Assembly: GCA_020636215.1 (NCBI GenBank)
Contig: JACJYG010000004.1
Coordinates: forward strand, 868,001-932,000
DNA: 64,000 nucleotides
DNA from: Lewinellaceae bacterium
GTDB taxonomy: Bacteria; Bacteroidota; Bacteroidia; Chitinophagales; Saprospiraceae
Reading direction: 5' to 3'
Below are positions 16,985 to 26,869 of the stretch, piece by piece; position 1 is the stretch's first letter, and every line of letters starts with the position of its first letter. A model generated the notes under the pieces. It was not told the origin of the DNA and searched no databases. It saw only the letters and a list, made by a program, of their open reading frames with translations. The position numbers and the translations under genes were made by a program.

Positions 16985-18406
16985 TTAATCCCGATAACGG
17001 ATCTTCACCGTTTCACCGATACCACAACCTACCGTAACCGTTTGGCCTTCTTTGACACCGCGCATGAAGCCTTCCTGGCGTTCCGGCATAGCATCGCGGT
17101 ATTGGCCGAGGCGTTTGTTGGCATCGGACGCCAGATCGGAGTCGGAGTCAATGGCTTTAGCGTAGCTGTATTTATCCATTGCCGCCAGGATAGCGAGGCG
17201 GGAGTTCCAGTCATCACAACCGCGGCCCATTTTGGCGTAGGCGTCACCGATGATGATGTAGGGCCGGCCCCATCCGGGCTTAAGCGTAGCGGCCTGGCGG
17301 GCGGCAGAAATAGCAGCACTCTCCTGGCTCAGGCGGTACAGGCGGATGGAGGCGATGCTGTAGTAGACCTGCGCTTTAGATTCCGGATCGTCGGTTGACT
17401 TCAGGCAATCTTCATAGCGGGCCAGGGCGCGCGAGTATTCCCCTTCCTGTTGTAATTGTGAGGCATCGTAGCAGGGGTTCTGCTGCCGGCGCACGATTTC
17501 CAGCGAGTCGTTAATCGACTTGGCGAGCACCTCGTATTTGCCCTTCAGTTCCTGCATAATAGCCTCCGTGGTGTCACAGCCTTGCTGCTTGAGTTTGACA
17601 TAGGTGTACTGCACCACTTTCAGGTCCTCGGGGTTCTTTTCGTAATCCGGCAACAACTTGGTTTTAAAATAGGCGCAGTCGAACACCTCATCCTCGATCT
17701 CTTTAAAGTAATTGTCCATGCGAAGCTTTGTAGCCTCGAAGTACTTACCGTACCGCTCGTTCTTTTCGATGTTGTAATCGACGATCTCGGACATTTTGTT
17801 GTACATATCCTGGGTCTCTTTCTGGCTTACCATTTGGTTTTTGAAGAAATAGACCAGAATCTGGGAGAGGGGCTCCATGACGATATACTCTGTTTCGTTG
17901 CCACCTTTTTCCAGTGCTTCTTTCAGGACATTATATGTTTCCTGGCGGTAGCCGAATTCCGGCATGTAGAACATATCGAATCCTTTGCGGCCCAGCAGGA
18001 ACGCCTCGTTCTTATAGCACTTAATTTGTTCATCATAAAGCCGGAGGATAAAATCCGCCAGTTCTTTTTTTACAGCGGGGTCAGTAGCCTTGTTATACTT
18101 CACTCTGACCAGGTCGCGGCCATCGGAGTAGTGAGAAGGGCGCTGGCCGTCGGCAGCCGGAGCAATGTCATAGGCCTTTTTCCAGTTGTTATAGGCCAGG
18201 TTGAATTCCTGTTCGCCGAGCTTTTCCAGGTCGGCGACTTCTTTCCCTTTAACAACGCCACGATACAAAACGTGGGCATTCTCCGCTTCTTCTTTCTTGG
18301 GAGAATTATTCCAGGTCGCACAAGGGTCCTTATCCTGCGCCAGAGACGCTCCGGCGAACAAGCCAGTAAGGGCGAGGGTTATGAGCGAGATGCGTAATTC
18401 CTTCAT
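16985..18406 (-). CDS. Exported TPR-repeat protein
   Basis: 473 residues with a signal peptide (LALTGLFAGASLAQD). The body is almost all helical and fits tetratricopeptide repeats, clearest at residues 310-420 (ALARYEDCLKSTDDPESKAQVYYSIASIRLYRLSQESAAISAARQA, given as separate helices). The C-terminal 20 residues are a short beta segment (VTVGCGIGETVKIRYRD). Probably a periplasmic or outer-membrane-associated scaffold. It starts 2 bases after the barrel gene stops, so the two are surely co-transcribed and may work together. Confidence 0.8.
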   Translation of the reverse strand: MKELRISLITLALTGLFAGASLAQDKDPCATWNNSPKKEEAENAHVLYRGVVKGKEVADLEKLGEQEFNLAYNNWKKAYDIAPAADGQRPSHYSDGRDLVRVKYNKATDPAVKKELADFILRLYDEQIKCYKNEAFLLGRKGFDMFYMPEFGYRQETYNVLKEALEKGGNETEYIVMEPLSQILVYFFKNQMVSQKETQDMYNKMSEIVDYNIEKNERYGKYFEATKLRMDNYFKEIEDEVFDCAYFKTKLLPDYEKNPEDLKVVQYTYVKLKQQGCDTTEAIMQELKGKYEVLAKSINDSLEIVRRQQNPCYDASQLQQEGEYSRALARYEDCLKSTDDPESKAQVYYSIASIRLYRLSQESAAISAARQAATLKPGWGRPYIIIGDAYAKMGRGCDDWNSRLAILAAMDKYSYAKAIDSDSDLASDANKRLGQYRDAMPERQEGFMRGVKEGQTVTVGCGIGETVKIRYRD

Positions 18407-18408
18407 GA

Positions 18409-19761
18409 TTAATTAAATTTTCGTTTGAAAAACCAAGTGTTATCGTTCAGGGTAAACCCTAACGTCATTTTGACGTAGTTTTCTCTTAAAGTATCAGCCA
18501 GGCCAAACTGGCCAGCCTCCAATGCCAGATTAACAAAGGAGATGCGCTGACGGGGAAGGATGAGGGGAAAGCCGAAACCAGCGGTTACCCCATATTTCCG
18601 AAGTTGTTCTCCCCCGAAGCTTCGTGGGTCTGTGCCGTAAAAAGCTCCGAAGCGATACCGGACCCGTTCGAAGTAATTGTTGTAAGATAAATAATTCGGG
18701 ATGATTTCCACGGCCACCATGCCCCTCCAGGTATCTGACAGCGGGTCTTCGGGCTTGCCGTCATTGACGTATCCGCTCCAGTTCTGGATCTCAAATTCCG
18801 TCCCAATCCTCAATTTATTGCGATGTTCGTAAGTTAGGCCTATCGCCAGGGAAGAAGGCAGCGTCCCTTTCTGTTCTACGATCGATCCATCCTGGATCGT
18901 ATCCTGTACGCCATAAGTAAAGCTGTAGCGCTCCGCATAGTGGCTGGATTTGGTGTTGAAATCATTGGTGGAGCTGCCGTGGGCGCCGAAGATCAACCGA
19001 CGGCCGGATGGTTCCAGCTCTCCGTTGGCGTTCAGTTTTTTGAAATCATGAGTGTATTGCAGGCCGAAGCGCCAGAAGAGGCCGCTGAGGCTGACATCAT
19101 CCAGGAATTCCGTCACATAAGCATCGTTGAGGCTGTCGAATTCTACCCGCCGGCTATTGGTCAGCTTGCCGAAAAGATAACCTAAGGTAGCTCCCGCCGA
19201 AAAACCTTTGTAGCTGATGGCGTTGCTCCAGGTCAGGTTGTAAGTACCGCCAGTGCCTTTCAGGTAATTGGTTACCAATCCTAGATCGGGCGACTCCACA
19301 GGAGCTTCAATATTGTAACCCACGATAGAATATGGCTGCAGGGCAAATGCCATGCCCAAACGGATGGGGGATTTTCGGCGGTCCAGCGTTTCATTGATCG
19401 GGTTGATCAGCGGAAACCCAAGGGCCATATACTGCAGGTTGCCACTCCAGATGCCTTGTGTAGCCTCTTCCCCTTTCAGGCCTGAGTATTGGGCATACAA
19501 TCCCACTTCAAAGGCTGTAGACTGAAGCTGTGTCAGAGAAGCCGGGTTGAGGATATTGAGGTGGTAGGGGTCGTGGAAAGCAGCGCTCATGCCCGCCATA
19601 CCGCCGGGCCCGGCGTAGAATTGATCGACGAGATTACCCAACCCATACCTGGAATAAGGAGAGTTGATTTTGGGGGTGATCCCAGCGTTTTGCGCTAACA
19701 TGGCCGCCGCGCCAAGGCATAGGCCCGCCGTAACAACAATTCTACTCCAAACGCTCGACAT
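18409..19761 (-). CDS. Outer-membrane beta-barrel protein
   Basis: 450 residues with a signal peptide ending near MLAQ. NSPYSRYGLGNL near the N-terminus and alternating aromatic/small strands throughout (YSIVGYNIEA, LSYNNYFERVRYRFGAFYG) give a barrel of the PorV/FadL-like type common in Bacteroidota. The C-terminus NDNTWFFKRKFN ends with an aromatic-rich last strand. The reading frame overlaps the coaX end by 20 bases and is followed 2 bases later by the TPR gene. Substrate unknown. Confidence 0.82.
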   Translation of the reverse strand: MSSVWSRIVVTAGLCLGAAAMLAQNAGITPKINSPYSRYGLGNLVDQFYAGPGGMAGMSAAFHDPYHLNILNPASLTQLQSTAFEVGLYAQYSGLKGEEATQGIWSGNLQYMALGFPLINPINETLDRRKSPIRLGMAFALQPYSIVGYNIEAPVESPDLGLVTNYLKGTGGTYNLTWSNAISYKGFSAGATLGYLFGKLTNSRRVEFDSLNDAYVTEFLDDVSLSGLFWRFGLQYTHDFKKLNANGELEPSGRRLIFGAHGSSTNDFNTKSSHYAERYSFTYGVQDTIQDGSIVEQKGTLPSSLAIGLTYEHRNKLRIGTEFEIQNWSGYVNDGKPEDPLSDTWRGMVAVEIIPNYLSYNNYFERVRYRFGAFYGTDPRSFGGEQLRKYGVTAGFGFPLILPRQRISFVNLALEAGQFGLADTLRENYVKMTLGFTLNDNTWFFKRKFN

Positions 19762-20479
19762 TATAGTTCAGGATTTGATTTAGCCCTTGAAGGACTAAAT
19801 TGTGATTCACAAATATCTCGCTTTTCATATTTTTTACAAAAAAATCCGCATCTCCACCGGTGAAAAGCGCTTTTAATGTTCCAAAGTATGTGCGAAAGTA
19901 GTCAATATACCCTTCCGCTTCCAGCAGGGCGCCCAATTGTGCGCCGTTGCGCAGGGCTGTTTCCGTGCTCGCACCCACCCAGCTTTCTATTGGGCCGGGG
20001 GGCGCCAGTGGCAGGCGAGCCGTAAAGGTATGCATTGCCCGCAAGCGCATTGCAATGCCCGGCGAAATATTTCCACCCATATAAACCCCATCGGCACGAA
20101 GCAGGTCGTAAGTAATGCAGGTGCCGGCATCTACCACCAGGCAATTCTCATCAGGAAAAAGTGCAAAGGCGCCCACTACGGCCGCCAGGCGGTCTTTTCC
20201 CAGCGTTTCGGGTGTCTCGTAGAGATTTTGAATGGGCAAAGGTGTAGTGGCGTCCAGTTCCAAATAGAAAAAACGCTCCTCTAAAGCCTTGCGCACGCTC
20301 ATCCCCGGCCAGTCGGCCACACTAGATAAGATGATATTTTTGGCGTTATGGTTGGTTGCTATTTCCGATAAATATTCCAGCCCCCCATTTTCCCGGGTTT
20401 CCTGGTACATCAAGTCGCCATCTTTAAAAACGCCGAACTTGGTACGGGTGTTGCCGATATCTACAGTGAGGTTCACCAT
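19742..20479 (-). CDS. coaX: Type III pantothenate kinase
   Basis: First step of coenzyme A synthesis: pantothenate plus ATP gives 4'-phosphopantothenate. 245 residues, the family length. Motifs: LTVDIGNTRTKFGVF (phosphate 1), LGKDRLAAVVGAF, VVDAGTCITYDLL (phosphate 2 and catalytic Asp) and GGNISPGIAMR. It follows purH by 45 bases and overlaps the barrel gene, so the order is purH-coaX-barrel-TPR. Confidence 0.95.
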   Translation of the reverse strand: MVNLTVDIGNTRTKFGVFKDGDLMYQETRENGGLEYLSEIATNHNAKNIILSSVADWPGMSVRKALEERFFYLELDATTPLPIQNLYETPETLGKDRLAAVVGAFALFPDENCLVVDAGTCITYDLLRADGVYMGGNISPGIAMRLRAMHTFTARLPLAPPGPIESWVGASTETALRNGAQLGALLEAEGYIDYFRTYFGTLKALFTGGDADFFVKNMKSEIFVNHNLVLQGLNQILNYNVERLE

Positions 20480-20524
20480 TATTTAATCAAAAGCAAGTGC
20501 CTCTTTTGAGCCTGTTGGGGTTAA

Positions 20525-22051
20525 TTAATGTTTAAAATGCCGCACCCCCGTCATCACCATGGCCATCCCGTGCTCATCACAAAAATCAATACTGTCCTGA
20601 TCCTTAATGGAGCCCCCAGGCTGAATAACGGCCGTTATGCCGGCCTCAAAGGCGATCTCTACACTATCGGCAAAAGGGAAGAAGGCATCGGAGGCCATCA
20701 CGGCGCCCTGCAGGTTGAAGCCAAAAGCCTTGGCTTTAATTATGGCTTGCTTCAGAGCATCCACCCGCGAAGTCTGCCCGCATCCCATACCGATGAGTTG
20801 TTTGTCTTTGGCCAGCACAATGGTATTGGATTTAAGATGCTTGGCGCAAATGTTGGCGAACAGCAGGTCTTCGGTTTCCGCTGAAGTTGGGGCTTTTTTA
20901 GTCACGACAGACAGGCCTTCCGCCGTTTCAATTTTCAGGTCCGTATCCTGTTCGATGACCCCGTTTAACAGGCTCTTGAAACTTCTGCGGTTGGCATGCC
21001 AGTCTTTGATGCGCAACAGAATCCGCTTCTTTTTTTTCGCCAGTAAAGCCAGGGCATCCTGTTCAAAAGCAGGTGCGATCAGTACTTCGTAGAAAATATG
21101 ATCGATCTCTTCCGCAGTAGCCAGGCCGATGGCGCAATTGGCGATCAGGATCCCTCCAAAAGCAGAAACATTATCGGCTGCAAGGGCGTCTTTCCAGGCT
21201 TCCAGGATGGTGTTCCGGCTGGCTACCCCGCAGGAATTGGTATGTTTCAGAATGGCAAAAGTGGGTTCGGCGTCTTTGAATTCCCGCATCAGGGCGACGG
21301 CCGCATCGATGTCGACGAGGTTGTTGTAGGACAACTCCTTGCCTCCGATCTTTTCGAACATATCCTCCAAATTGCCATAAAACACACCAGGCTGATGGGG
21401 GTTTTCGCCATAACGGAGCGGTTCCGACTGCAGGATGCTCTGCTGGAAAGCCTCCCCTTCGTGGCCGCGGTTGAAGTAGTGAAAGATGGCCGTATCGTAG
21501 TGCGAAGAAACCAGGAAAGCCCTGCGGGCCAGCTCCCTGCGGTCAGCCAATTCGGTATGGCCGTCCTTTTCTTTCAGCAATTGCAGCAGCATCCCGTATT
21601 CCGCTTTGGATGGAACCACCACCACATCCCCGAAATTTTTTGCGGCCGCACGGATCAGCGAGATGCCTCCAATGTCGATCTTCTCGATGATGGCGGCCTC
21701 CTCCGAGGTAGTGGCCACCGTTTCTTCAAAAGGATAAAGGTCCACAATGACAAGGTCGATCTCCGGTATGCCGTACTGCGTCAATTGCGCCAGGTGGCTT
21801 TCTTCCCGTCGGGCCAGAATGCCGCCGAAAACCTTTGGATGCAGTGTTTTTACCCGGCCATCCAGGATAGAAGGGTAAGAAGTGAGGTTTTCCACTGCTT
21901 CCACTTCGGCGCCCAGGCCTTCCAGAAAATGTTGTGTACCCCCGGTAGAATATAACCGAACGCCCAGGCGCTGCAGTTCGCGGACGATAGGCTCCAGCCC
22001 ATCCTTGTGGTACACGGAAATCAATGCTGAATGGATCTTTTTGCCGGACAT
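20525..22051 (-). CDS. purH: Bifunctional AICAR transformylase / IMP cyclohydrolase
   Basis: Last two steps of de novo purine synthesis. 508 residues from ATG 22051 (starting MSGKKIHSAL); the longer frame adds 11 unlikely residues. The N-terminal IMP cyclohydrolase domain (residues 1-190) has LYSTGGTQHFLE and GRVKTLHPKVFGGIL. The C-terminal transformylase domain has the KHTNSCGVA motif and ends VMTGVRHFKH. A textbook promoter lies upstream at 22112-22143. First gene of the probable operon. Confidence 0.96.
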   Translation of the reverse strand: MSGKKIHSALISVYHKDGLEPIVRELQRLGVRLYSTGGTQHFLEGLGAEVEAVENLTSYPSILDGRVKTLHPKVFGGILARREESHLAQLTQYGIPEIDLVIVDLYPFEETVATTSEEAAIIEKIDIGGISLIRAAAKNFGDVVVVPSKAEYGMLLQLLKEKDGHTELADRRELARRAFLVSSHYDTAIFHYFNRGHEGEAFQQSILQSEPLRYGENPHQPGVFYGNLEDMFEKIGGKELSYNNLVDIDAAVALMREFKDAEPTFAILKHTNSCGVASRNTILEAWKDALAADNVSAFGGILIANCAIGLATAEEIDHIFYEVLIAPAFEQDALALLAKKKKRILLRIKDWHANRRSFKSLLNGVIEQDTDLKIETAEGLSVVTKKAPTSAETEDLLFANICAKHLKSNTIVLAKDKQLIGMGCGQTSRVDALKQAIIKAKAFGFNLQGAVMASDAFFPFADSVEIAFEAGITAVIQPGGSIKDQDSIDFCDEHGMAMVMTGVRHFKH

Positions 22052-22111
22052 GTTTTTGTAGTTTATTTTGTTTTGCAGGAGCATCGTACTCGGCTACCGC
22101 CTTTGGCGGCG

Positions 22112-22143
22112 CAAAGGTACGCATTCAAGTCAAAAATGACAAA
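22112..22143 (-). promoter_or_regulatory. Bacteroidota-type promoter of purH
   Basis: On the minus strand TTTG (22140-22143), a 20-base spacer, then TACCTTTG (22112-22119). The ATG is about 60 bases downstream. The remainder of the gap to 22455 shows no gene or strong hairpin. Confidence 0.72.
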
Positions 22144-22455
22144 GGACAATGATGTATTCCCGATGGGTGATTTCGAATTCAAAAACCTGACAATAAAAAA
22201 TCTATGGTTGGCGCCCGGGCCATCAAAACGCTACTTTTGAAAACAGAAGGAAATTCATGACAAACTAAACCCTATTAACGGCCCCAATGACCAAATGCTT
22301 CTGGCTATGAAAGCTCAATGCGCACACTCTAACAGGGTTATTAGCTGGCTCCCCTACCACACTGCCTTCAAGCAAAACGGGTGAGCCAGCTCTTTTCAAC
22401 TTTACCACCCGCTGTTCCACGCCGACTTTCTGAACCCAATCATCAAAATAGAGCT

Positions 22456-24489
22456 ATGAAAACATCCTTTCTGCTGCTGGCCGCATTCCTGTGCGGTGCA
22501 GCGGCCTTTTCGCAAACTTCCCTCACCGGCAAAGTGACGGACGCCGGATCAGGGGATCCCATCATATTTGGAAACGTCGCTTTACTCAAAAACGGGGTTC
22601 TCGTTACCGGTACCGAAACCGACTTTGAAGGTAATTATACCATTAACACCATCGACCCCGGGACATACGAGGTGGAAGTATCCTATGTGGGCTACCGCAA
22701 AGAGCGCATCAAAGGCGTTAAGGTACTGGCTGATAAAGCCAACCGGCTCGATATTACCCTTAGCGCAGAAGGAGTGGTGCTCGATGAAGTAGTCGTTACG
22801 GAATACAAGGTGCCGCTCATCGAGCAGGACAACACCACCTCCGGAGCCGTTATTTCCATGAACAGAGGCGGAGGTGGGTATAATCGGAGCCGAAACGCTC
22901 GAAAAAGCAGAGAAAAAACTAAGGGTAAAACCCTGACTTCTGAAGAAATCAGGAATTTGCCGACCCGGGATATTAACGGCCTTGCGGCGAACAGCGCCGG
23001 GCTTTCCTCCGGCCAGCAAGGACAGGATATCAATGTGCGCGGCTCCCGCAACCAGGCTACCGATTATTATATCGATGGTATTCGGGTAAGCGGAACGCAA
23101 CCGCAGCAGGGAGCCGGCGGCGAAGGCTATACAGCCATCCTTGAAAACGGTTACGTCAGCACCGGGCAGGAAGCCTTCTCCACATTCTCCATCGATGTCG
23201 ACAAAGCTGCCTACAGCAATGTACGCCGTTTCCTCGACAACGGCCAACTGCCCCCGCCCGACGCGGTGCGCACTGAGGAACTGGTCAACTATTTCCAGTA
23301 CGATTACCCACAACCTACCGATGAGCATCCTTTCGCCATCTATACCGAACTGGGCGAATGCCCCTGGCAATCCGGGCACTGGCTGCTGCACATTGGCCTC
23401 AAAGGAAAGGAAGTCAGCATGAAAGACGCCCCGCCCTCCCACCTGGTATTCCTCATCGACGTTTCCGGCTCCATGGGCACGGCTGCAAAACTGCCTTTGG
23501 TCAAAGAAGCCCTCGGTTTACTCGTAGAGCAACTGCGACCCCAGGACCGCATCTCCATCGTCACTTACGCCGGCAACTTCGCCACTCTTCTTGAGGCGGC
23601 CGCAGGGGATGAAAAGAAAAAGATCCGCTCCGTTATCAACGCCCTGAGCACCGGGGGTGGCACTGCCGGTGGGGCCGCCTTGCAACGCGCCTATGAACTG
23701 GCCGCCCAATACTTCCTGCCGGATGGAAACAACCGGGTCATTCTCGCCACCGACGGCGATTTCAACATCGGCATCAGCAGTCCCAAGGAACTGGAGGAAT
23801 TCATCGAACAGAAACGACAAACCGGCATCTACCTCAGCGCACTGGGCTTTGGCATGGGCAACTACCAGGACAATCGCCTGGAGGTGCTGGCCGACAAAGG
23901 CAACGGCAACTATGCCTACATCGACAAACTGGAAGAGGCTGAAAAATTGTTTATCACCGAAGGCAGCGGCACTTTATTCGCCATCGCCGAAGATGTTAAA
24001 CTGCAGGTGGAATTTGATTCTACCCAGGTCGCATCCTACCGTCTGATTGGCTACGAAAACCGCCTGCTGGCCCGCGAAGACTTCGAGGATGACACCAAAG
24101 ACGCCGGCGAACTGGGCGCCGGCCATACCGTGACGGCGCTTTACGAGCTGGAACCCTCCACCAGCATGGGCAGTCCTGAAAAAGCACCGGCTACCATTCA
24201 CTTCCGCTACAAGCGTCCACGGGAGTCCCAAAGTTTTTACCTCAAACACGAGGCTGATACTGTTGTAAAACAAGTAGCGCAAGCCTCCGAAAATTTCCGC
24301 TTTTCCGCTGCGGTGGCCGCCTTCGCTATGTTGCTGCGCGATTCCCAATACAAGGGCAACGCTTCCTTCGAAGCAGCAGCCCAATTGGCCGAGAATGCCC
24401 GACAGGCCGATCTGGAAGGAAGCCGCGAAGAATTTGTCGGATTGGTAAAAAAAGCACTGGAACTCAGCCAGATGGCTGCTAAAAGATAA
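22456..24489 (+). CDS. Von Willebrand A protein with carboxypeptidase-regulatory and TonB-plug segments
   Basis: 677 residues from ATG 22456 (MKTSFLLLAAFLCG signal peptide); the frame is open upstream to 22381. Residues 20-105 are a CarboxypepD_reg-like beta-sandwich (GYRKERIKGVKV). Residues 150-215 resemble a TonB-dependent receptor plug (LPTRDINGLAANSAGL, INVRGSRNQATDYYIDGIR). A YfbK-like VWA domain starts near 230, with the MIDAS motif LIDVSGSMG at about 333, followed by a DUF3520-like C-terminal region. There is no barrel, so it is not a transporter. Envelope location is inferred. The next VWA gene starts 5 bases after the stop. Confidence 0.85.
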   Translation: MKTSFLLLAAFLCGAAAFSQTSLTGKVTDAGSGDPIIFGNVALLKNGVLVTGTETDFEGNYTINTIDPGTYEVEVSYVGYRKERIKGVKVLADKANRLDITLSAEGVVLDEVVVTEYKVPLIEQDNTTSGAVISMNRGGGGYNRSRNARKSREKTKGKTLTSEEIRNLPTRDINGLAANSAGLSSGQQGQDINVRGSRNQATDYYIDGIRVSGTQPQQGAGGEGYTAILENGYVSTGQEAFSTFSIDVDKAAYSNVRRFLDNGQLPPPDAVRTEELVNYFQYDYPQPTDEHPFAIYTELGECPWQSGHWLLHIGLKGKEVSMKDAPPSHLVFLIDVSGSMGTAAKLPLVKEALGLLVEQLRPQDRISIVTYAGNFATLLEAAAGDEKKKIRSVINALSTGGGTAGGAALQRAYELAAQYFLPDGNNRVILATDGDFNIGISSPKELEEFIEQKRQTGIYLSALGFGMGNYQDNRLEVLADKGNGNYAYIDKLEEAEKLFITEGSGTLFAIAEDVKLQVEFDSTQVASYRLIGYENRLLAREDFEDDTKDAGELGAGHTVTALYELEPSTSMGSPEKAPATIHFRYKRPRESQSFYLKHEADTVVKQVAQASENFRFSAAVAAFAMLLRDSQYKGNASFEAAAQLAENARQADLEGSREEFVGLVKKALELSQMAAKR

Positions 24490-24494
24490 TTGCT

Positions 24495-25850
24495 ATGAAA
24501 AACTTCCTATTCACCATCACTGCCCTGATGTGCTGTTACCTGCCCGCTTCGGCGCAGCACGACTCCAATGAAAGCCCCACCGCAGCATTAACCGTAGCCA
24601 ATTGGAACGATTTGGCTCATTGGGAAGACTGGCAACAACACCGACGGGCTACTTTCCAGGCCGATGCCGACAAATGGCCTTTGCCCCTGCACCAACGTTA
24701 CCGCGTATTGGTAAAAAGCCTGAGTGGCCAGCCGGTGCGCAATTGCACTGTACAACTTCTGGACAATAGCGGCGAAGCCCTCTGGCTTTCCCAAACGAAT
24801 GCCCTCGGCCAGGCGGAATTGTGGTGTAAAAAGGACAAGAAGGCGGAAGCCATCCGGGTGTATTTTCAGGAGCAAGCCTATACGGTGGATAGCCCCCAGC
24901 CTTTTGAAAAAGGAGTGAACCATTTCTCCATTCCCGCCGCCTGTCAACCGCCTGCCGGCATTGACGTATTCGCCCTGGTAGACGCCACGCACTCCATGCG
25001 GGACGAATTTGACGCCGTAATTCGAGCTTTAGCTAAAAGCCAGGAAAAGGCCCGGGAAACAACCCCTGATTTCAAGATACAGAGCATGTTGTTCCGGGAC
25101 TACGGGGAACGCTTTCTCACCCTGCCAATCGAGCTGGCGGGGGAAGCTGGAAAAAGGGATTTCCGTTGGCAGGCCGCCGGTGGTGGCAACGAAATGGAAC
25201 CCATCGACACCGCACTAATGGTGGCCATCCAAAGCCATAACTGGCGGCCGGAAGCAGACGCCCGCCTGCTCCTCTTTTTCACTGACGCCATTCCCAAAAC
25301 GGACAAGGGCGCTGCCGAACGCCTGGCCAAAGCCCTGAAGCTGGCCTCGGCGGCCGGCATCACTATCGTACCGGTGGCTTGCAGCGGCCTGACACAAGAA
25401 GGCGAATTCCTGCTGCGCAGCCTCGCGATGGCGACCTATGCCCCCTATGCATTCCTGACGGACGGCGGCAGCCAGGGGGATATTCACCGCCGCCCGGCCA
25501 TAACGGGCGAAATGGAAGAACAGTCGCTGGATACCTGGCTGATTGGATTGATCCAATCCCTGTCCAATGTATCGGATTGCCCGGAAGCCTCCCCTTTGGC
25601 CCAACAGGCGCCATCCCCGGCTATTCGATGCTATCCCAACCCGGCCAGCGAGCAGGCCAGGCTGCAGCTTCCCGTAGCGATCAGCCGGCTCAGCGTACGC
25701 AACAGCCTGGGGCAAGTGGTGTACCAGGAAGCAGCACTGGCTGCCGGCATGCATACCCTGGATGTCCGAAGCTGGGCGCCTGGCGCCTACTGGCTGGAAT
25801 TGGAGGAGGAAGGAGTAATGCAGGTGGAAAGGCTGGTGGTGGGGCGGTAG
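24495..25850 (+). CDS. Secreted VWA-like protein with type A T9SS sorting domain
   Basis: 451 residues. Signal peptide to about residue 20, then an Ig-like or carboxypeptidase-regulatory segment (LSGQPVRNCTVQLLDNSGEALW). A VWA domain follows with a degenerate metal site, DATHSMRDEF, in place of DxSxS. The C-terminus has CYPNPASEQARLQLP and ends GAYWLELEEEGVMQVERLVV, a type A T9SS sorting domain, so secretion through T9SS is predicted. It starts 5 bases after the preceding VWA gene, hence one operon and probably one function. Confidence 0.85.
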   Translation: MKNFLFTITALMCCYLPASAQHDSNESPTAALTVANWNDLAHWEDWQQHRRATFQADADKWPLPLHQRYRVLVKSLSGQPVRNCTVQLLDNSGEALWLSQTNALGQAELWCKKDKKAEAIRVYFQEQAYTVDSPQPFEKGVNHFSIPAACQPPAGIDVFALVDATHSMRDEFDAVIRALAKSQEKARETTPDFKIQSMLFRDYGERFLTLPIELAGEAGKRDFRWQAAGGGNEMEPIDTALMVAIQSHNWRPEADARLLLFFTDAIPKTDKGAAERLAKALKLASAAGITIVPVACSGLTQEGEFLLRSLAMATYAPYAFLTDGGSQGDIHRRPAITGEMEEQSLDTWLIGLIQSLSNVSDCPEASPLAQQAPSPAIRCYPNPASEQARLQLPVAISRLSVRNSLGQVVYQEAALAAGMHTLDVRSWAPGAYWLELEEEGVMQVERLVVGR

Positions 25851-25951
25851 AGGGCTGGTTCAAAGGTGGCATAAAAAAATATCCCGGAATGCTTTTACGG
25901 GTCGAAAAGGTTGAAACGCTAAATGGGCTAAGAGTTTTTTTAAACCTATAA

Positions 25952-25982
25952 CCCTTCCCTCCCGAACTGGAGTCCGGAAGGG
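25952..25982 (-). terminator. Terminator of tdk
   Basis: CCCTTCC (25952-25958) and GGAAGGG (25976-25982) pair, with CTCC/GGAG extending the stem inward. Reading on the minus strand, the hairpin lies just after the tdk stop and is followed by a T-rich run near 25940. Confidence 0.5.
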
Positions 25983-25987
25983 CTGTT

Positions 25988-26623
25988 TCAGGCCAACTTG
26001 CGCTTTTCAGGCTTCAATCCTTTCTCACTTTTTTCGGAGGAATGCAGGTCCAGGATATTGCCCATGTGGTAGCAGGTGCGACAGCGGGCCTCATAAAGGT
26101 CTTTTTCTCCCAGCACCACCGTATCGGGCGTGTTGGTGAGGCGGTAGGAGTGGGTAGCCAGGTTGCCGCAATGTTTGCAAATGGCGTGCACTTTAGTGAT
26201 GTACTCCGCCATGGCCAGCAGGTTGGGCATGGGCCCGAAGGGGCGGCCGCGGAAATCCATATCCAGGCCGGCGACGATGACGCGGATGCCGCGCAGGGCC
26301 AGTTTGGTGCAAACATCGGGTAAATCCGCATCAAAAAACTGAGCTTCATCGATACCGACGACGTTTACACCTTCGGAAAGCTCCATCAGTTCCGAAGAAT
26401 GGCTGATCGGAGTGGAAAGAATGTAATTGGCATCATGAGAAACCACTTTGGCGTCGTCATAGCGGGTATCTACCTTGGGTTTAAATATCTCCACGCGCTG
26501 GTTGGCAATCTTGGCGCGCTTCAACCGGCGGATCAACTCTTCTGTCTTACCGGAAAACATAGCCCCGCAGATCACTTCGATCCAACCGCTACGCTGCCCC
26601 CTGAAATGTGGTTCCAAAAACAT
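25988..26623 (-). CDS. tdk: Thymidine kinase
   Basis: Salvage enzyme that phosphorylates thymidine to dTMP. 211 residues, type II family. Walker A is GAMFSGKTEELIRRL, Walker B is VVGIDEAQFFD, and a lasso-type zinc site has CKHCGN and CRTCYHMGN. A short basic C-terminal tail follows. Single gene; its 3' end faces the VWA pair. Confidence 0.95.
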   Translation of the reverse strand: MFLEPHFRGQRSGWIEVICGAMFSGKTEELIRRLKRAKIANQRVEIFKPKVDTRYDDAKVVSHDANYILSTPISHSSELMELSEGVNVVGIDEAQFFDADLPDVCTKLALRGIRVIVAGLDMDFRGRPFGPMPNLLAMAEYITKVHAICKHCGNLATHSYRLTNTPDTVVLGEKDLYEARCRTCYHMGNILDLHSSEKSEKGLKPEKRKLA

Positions 26624-26776
26624 ATTCCTGTGCTTGCAATGTTATTTAAATAAGTAGCCCTAAAAACAAGTTGTTGGCCTCCTTCCTCATTATTGTAATA
26701 TGCCCTGGCCGATAAGGGAAAGCTGTTGGCGTGCAACCTACAATTTTATGTTCGAAAGTAAAGTTATTATTTCCCT

Positions 26777-26803
26777 TGGAAAACACCAACTCCTTATATT
26801 TGC
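26777..26803 (+). promoter_or_regulatory. Possible promoter for the 26870 gene
   Basis: TATATTTG (26796-26803) matches TAnnTTTG. An upstream TTG (26777-26779) is 16 bases away. The box lies 67 bases before the ATG. Confidence 0.45.
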
Positions 26804-26869
26804 GATTAACCGGCGCCAGCTCCTAAAAAATTGACAATCAAAATAAAAACAAACCATAAGCCAAGCCAT

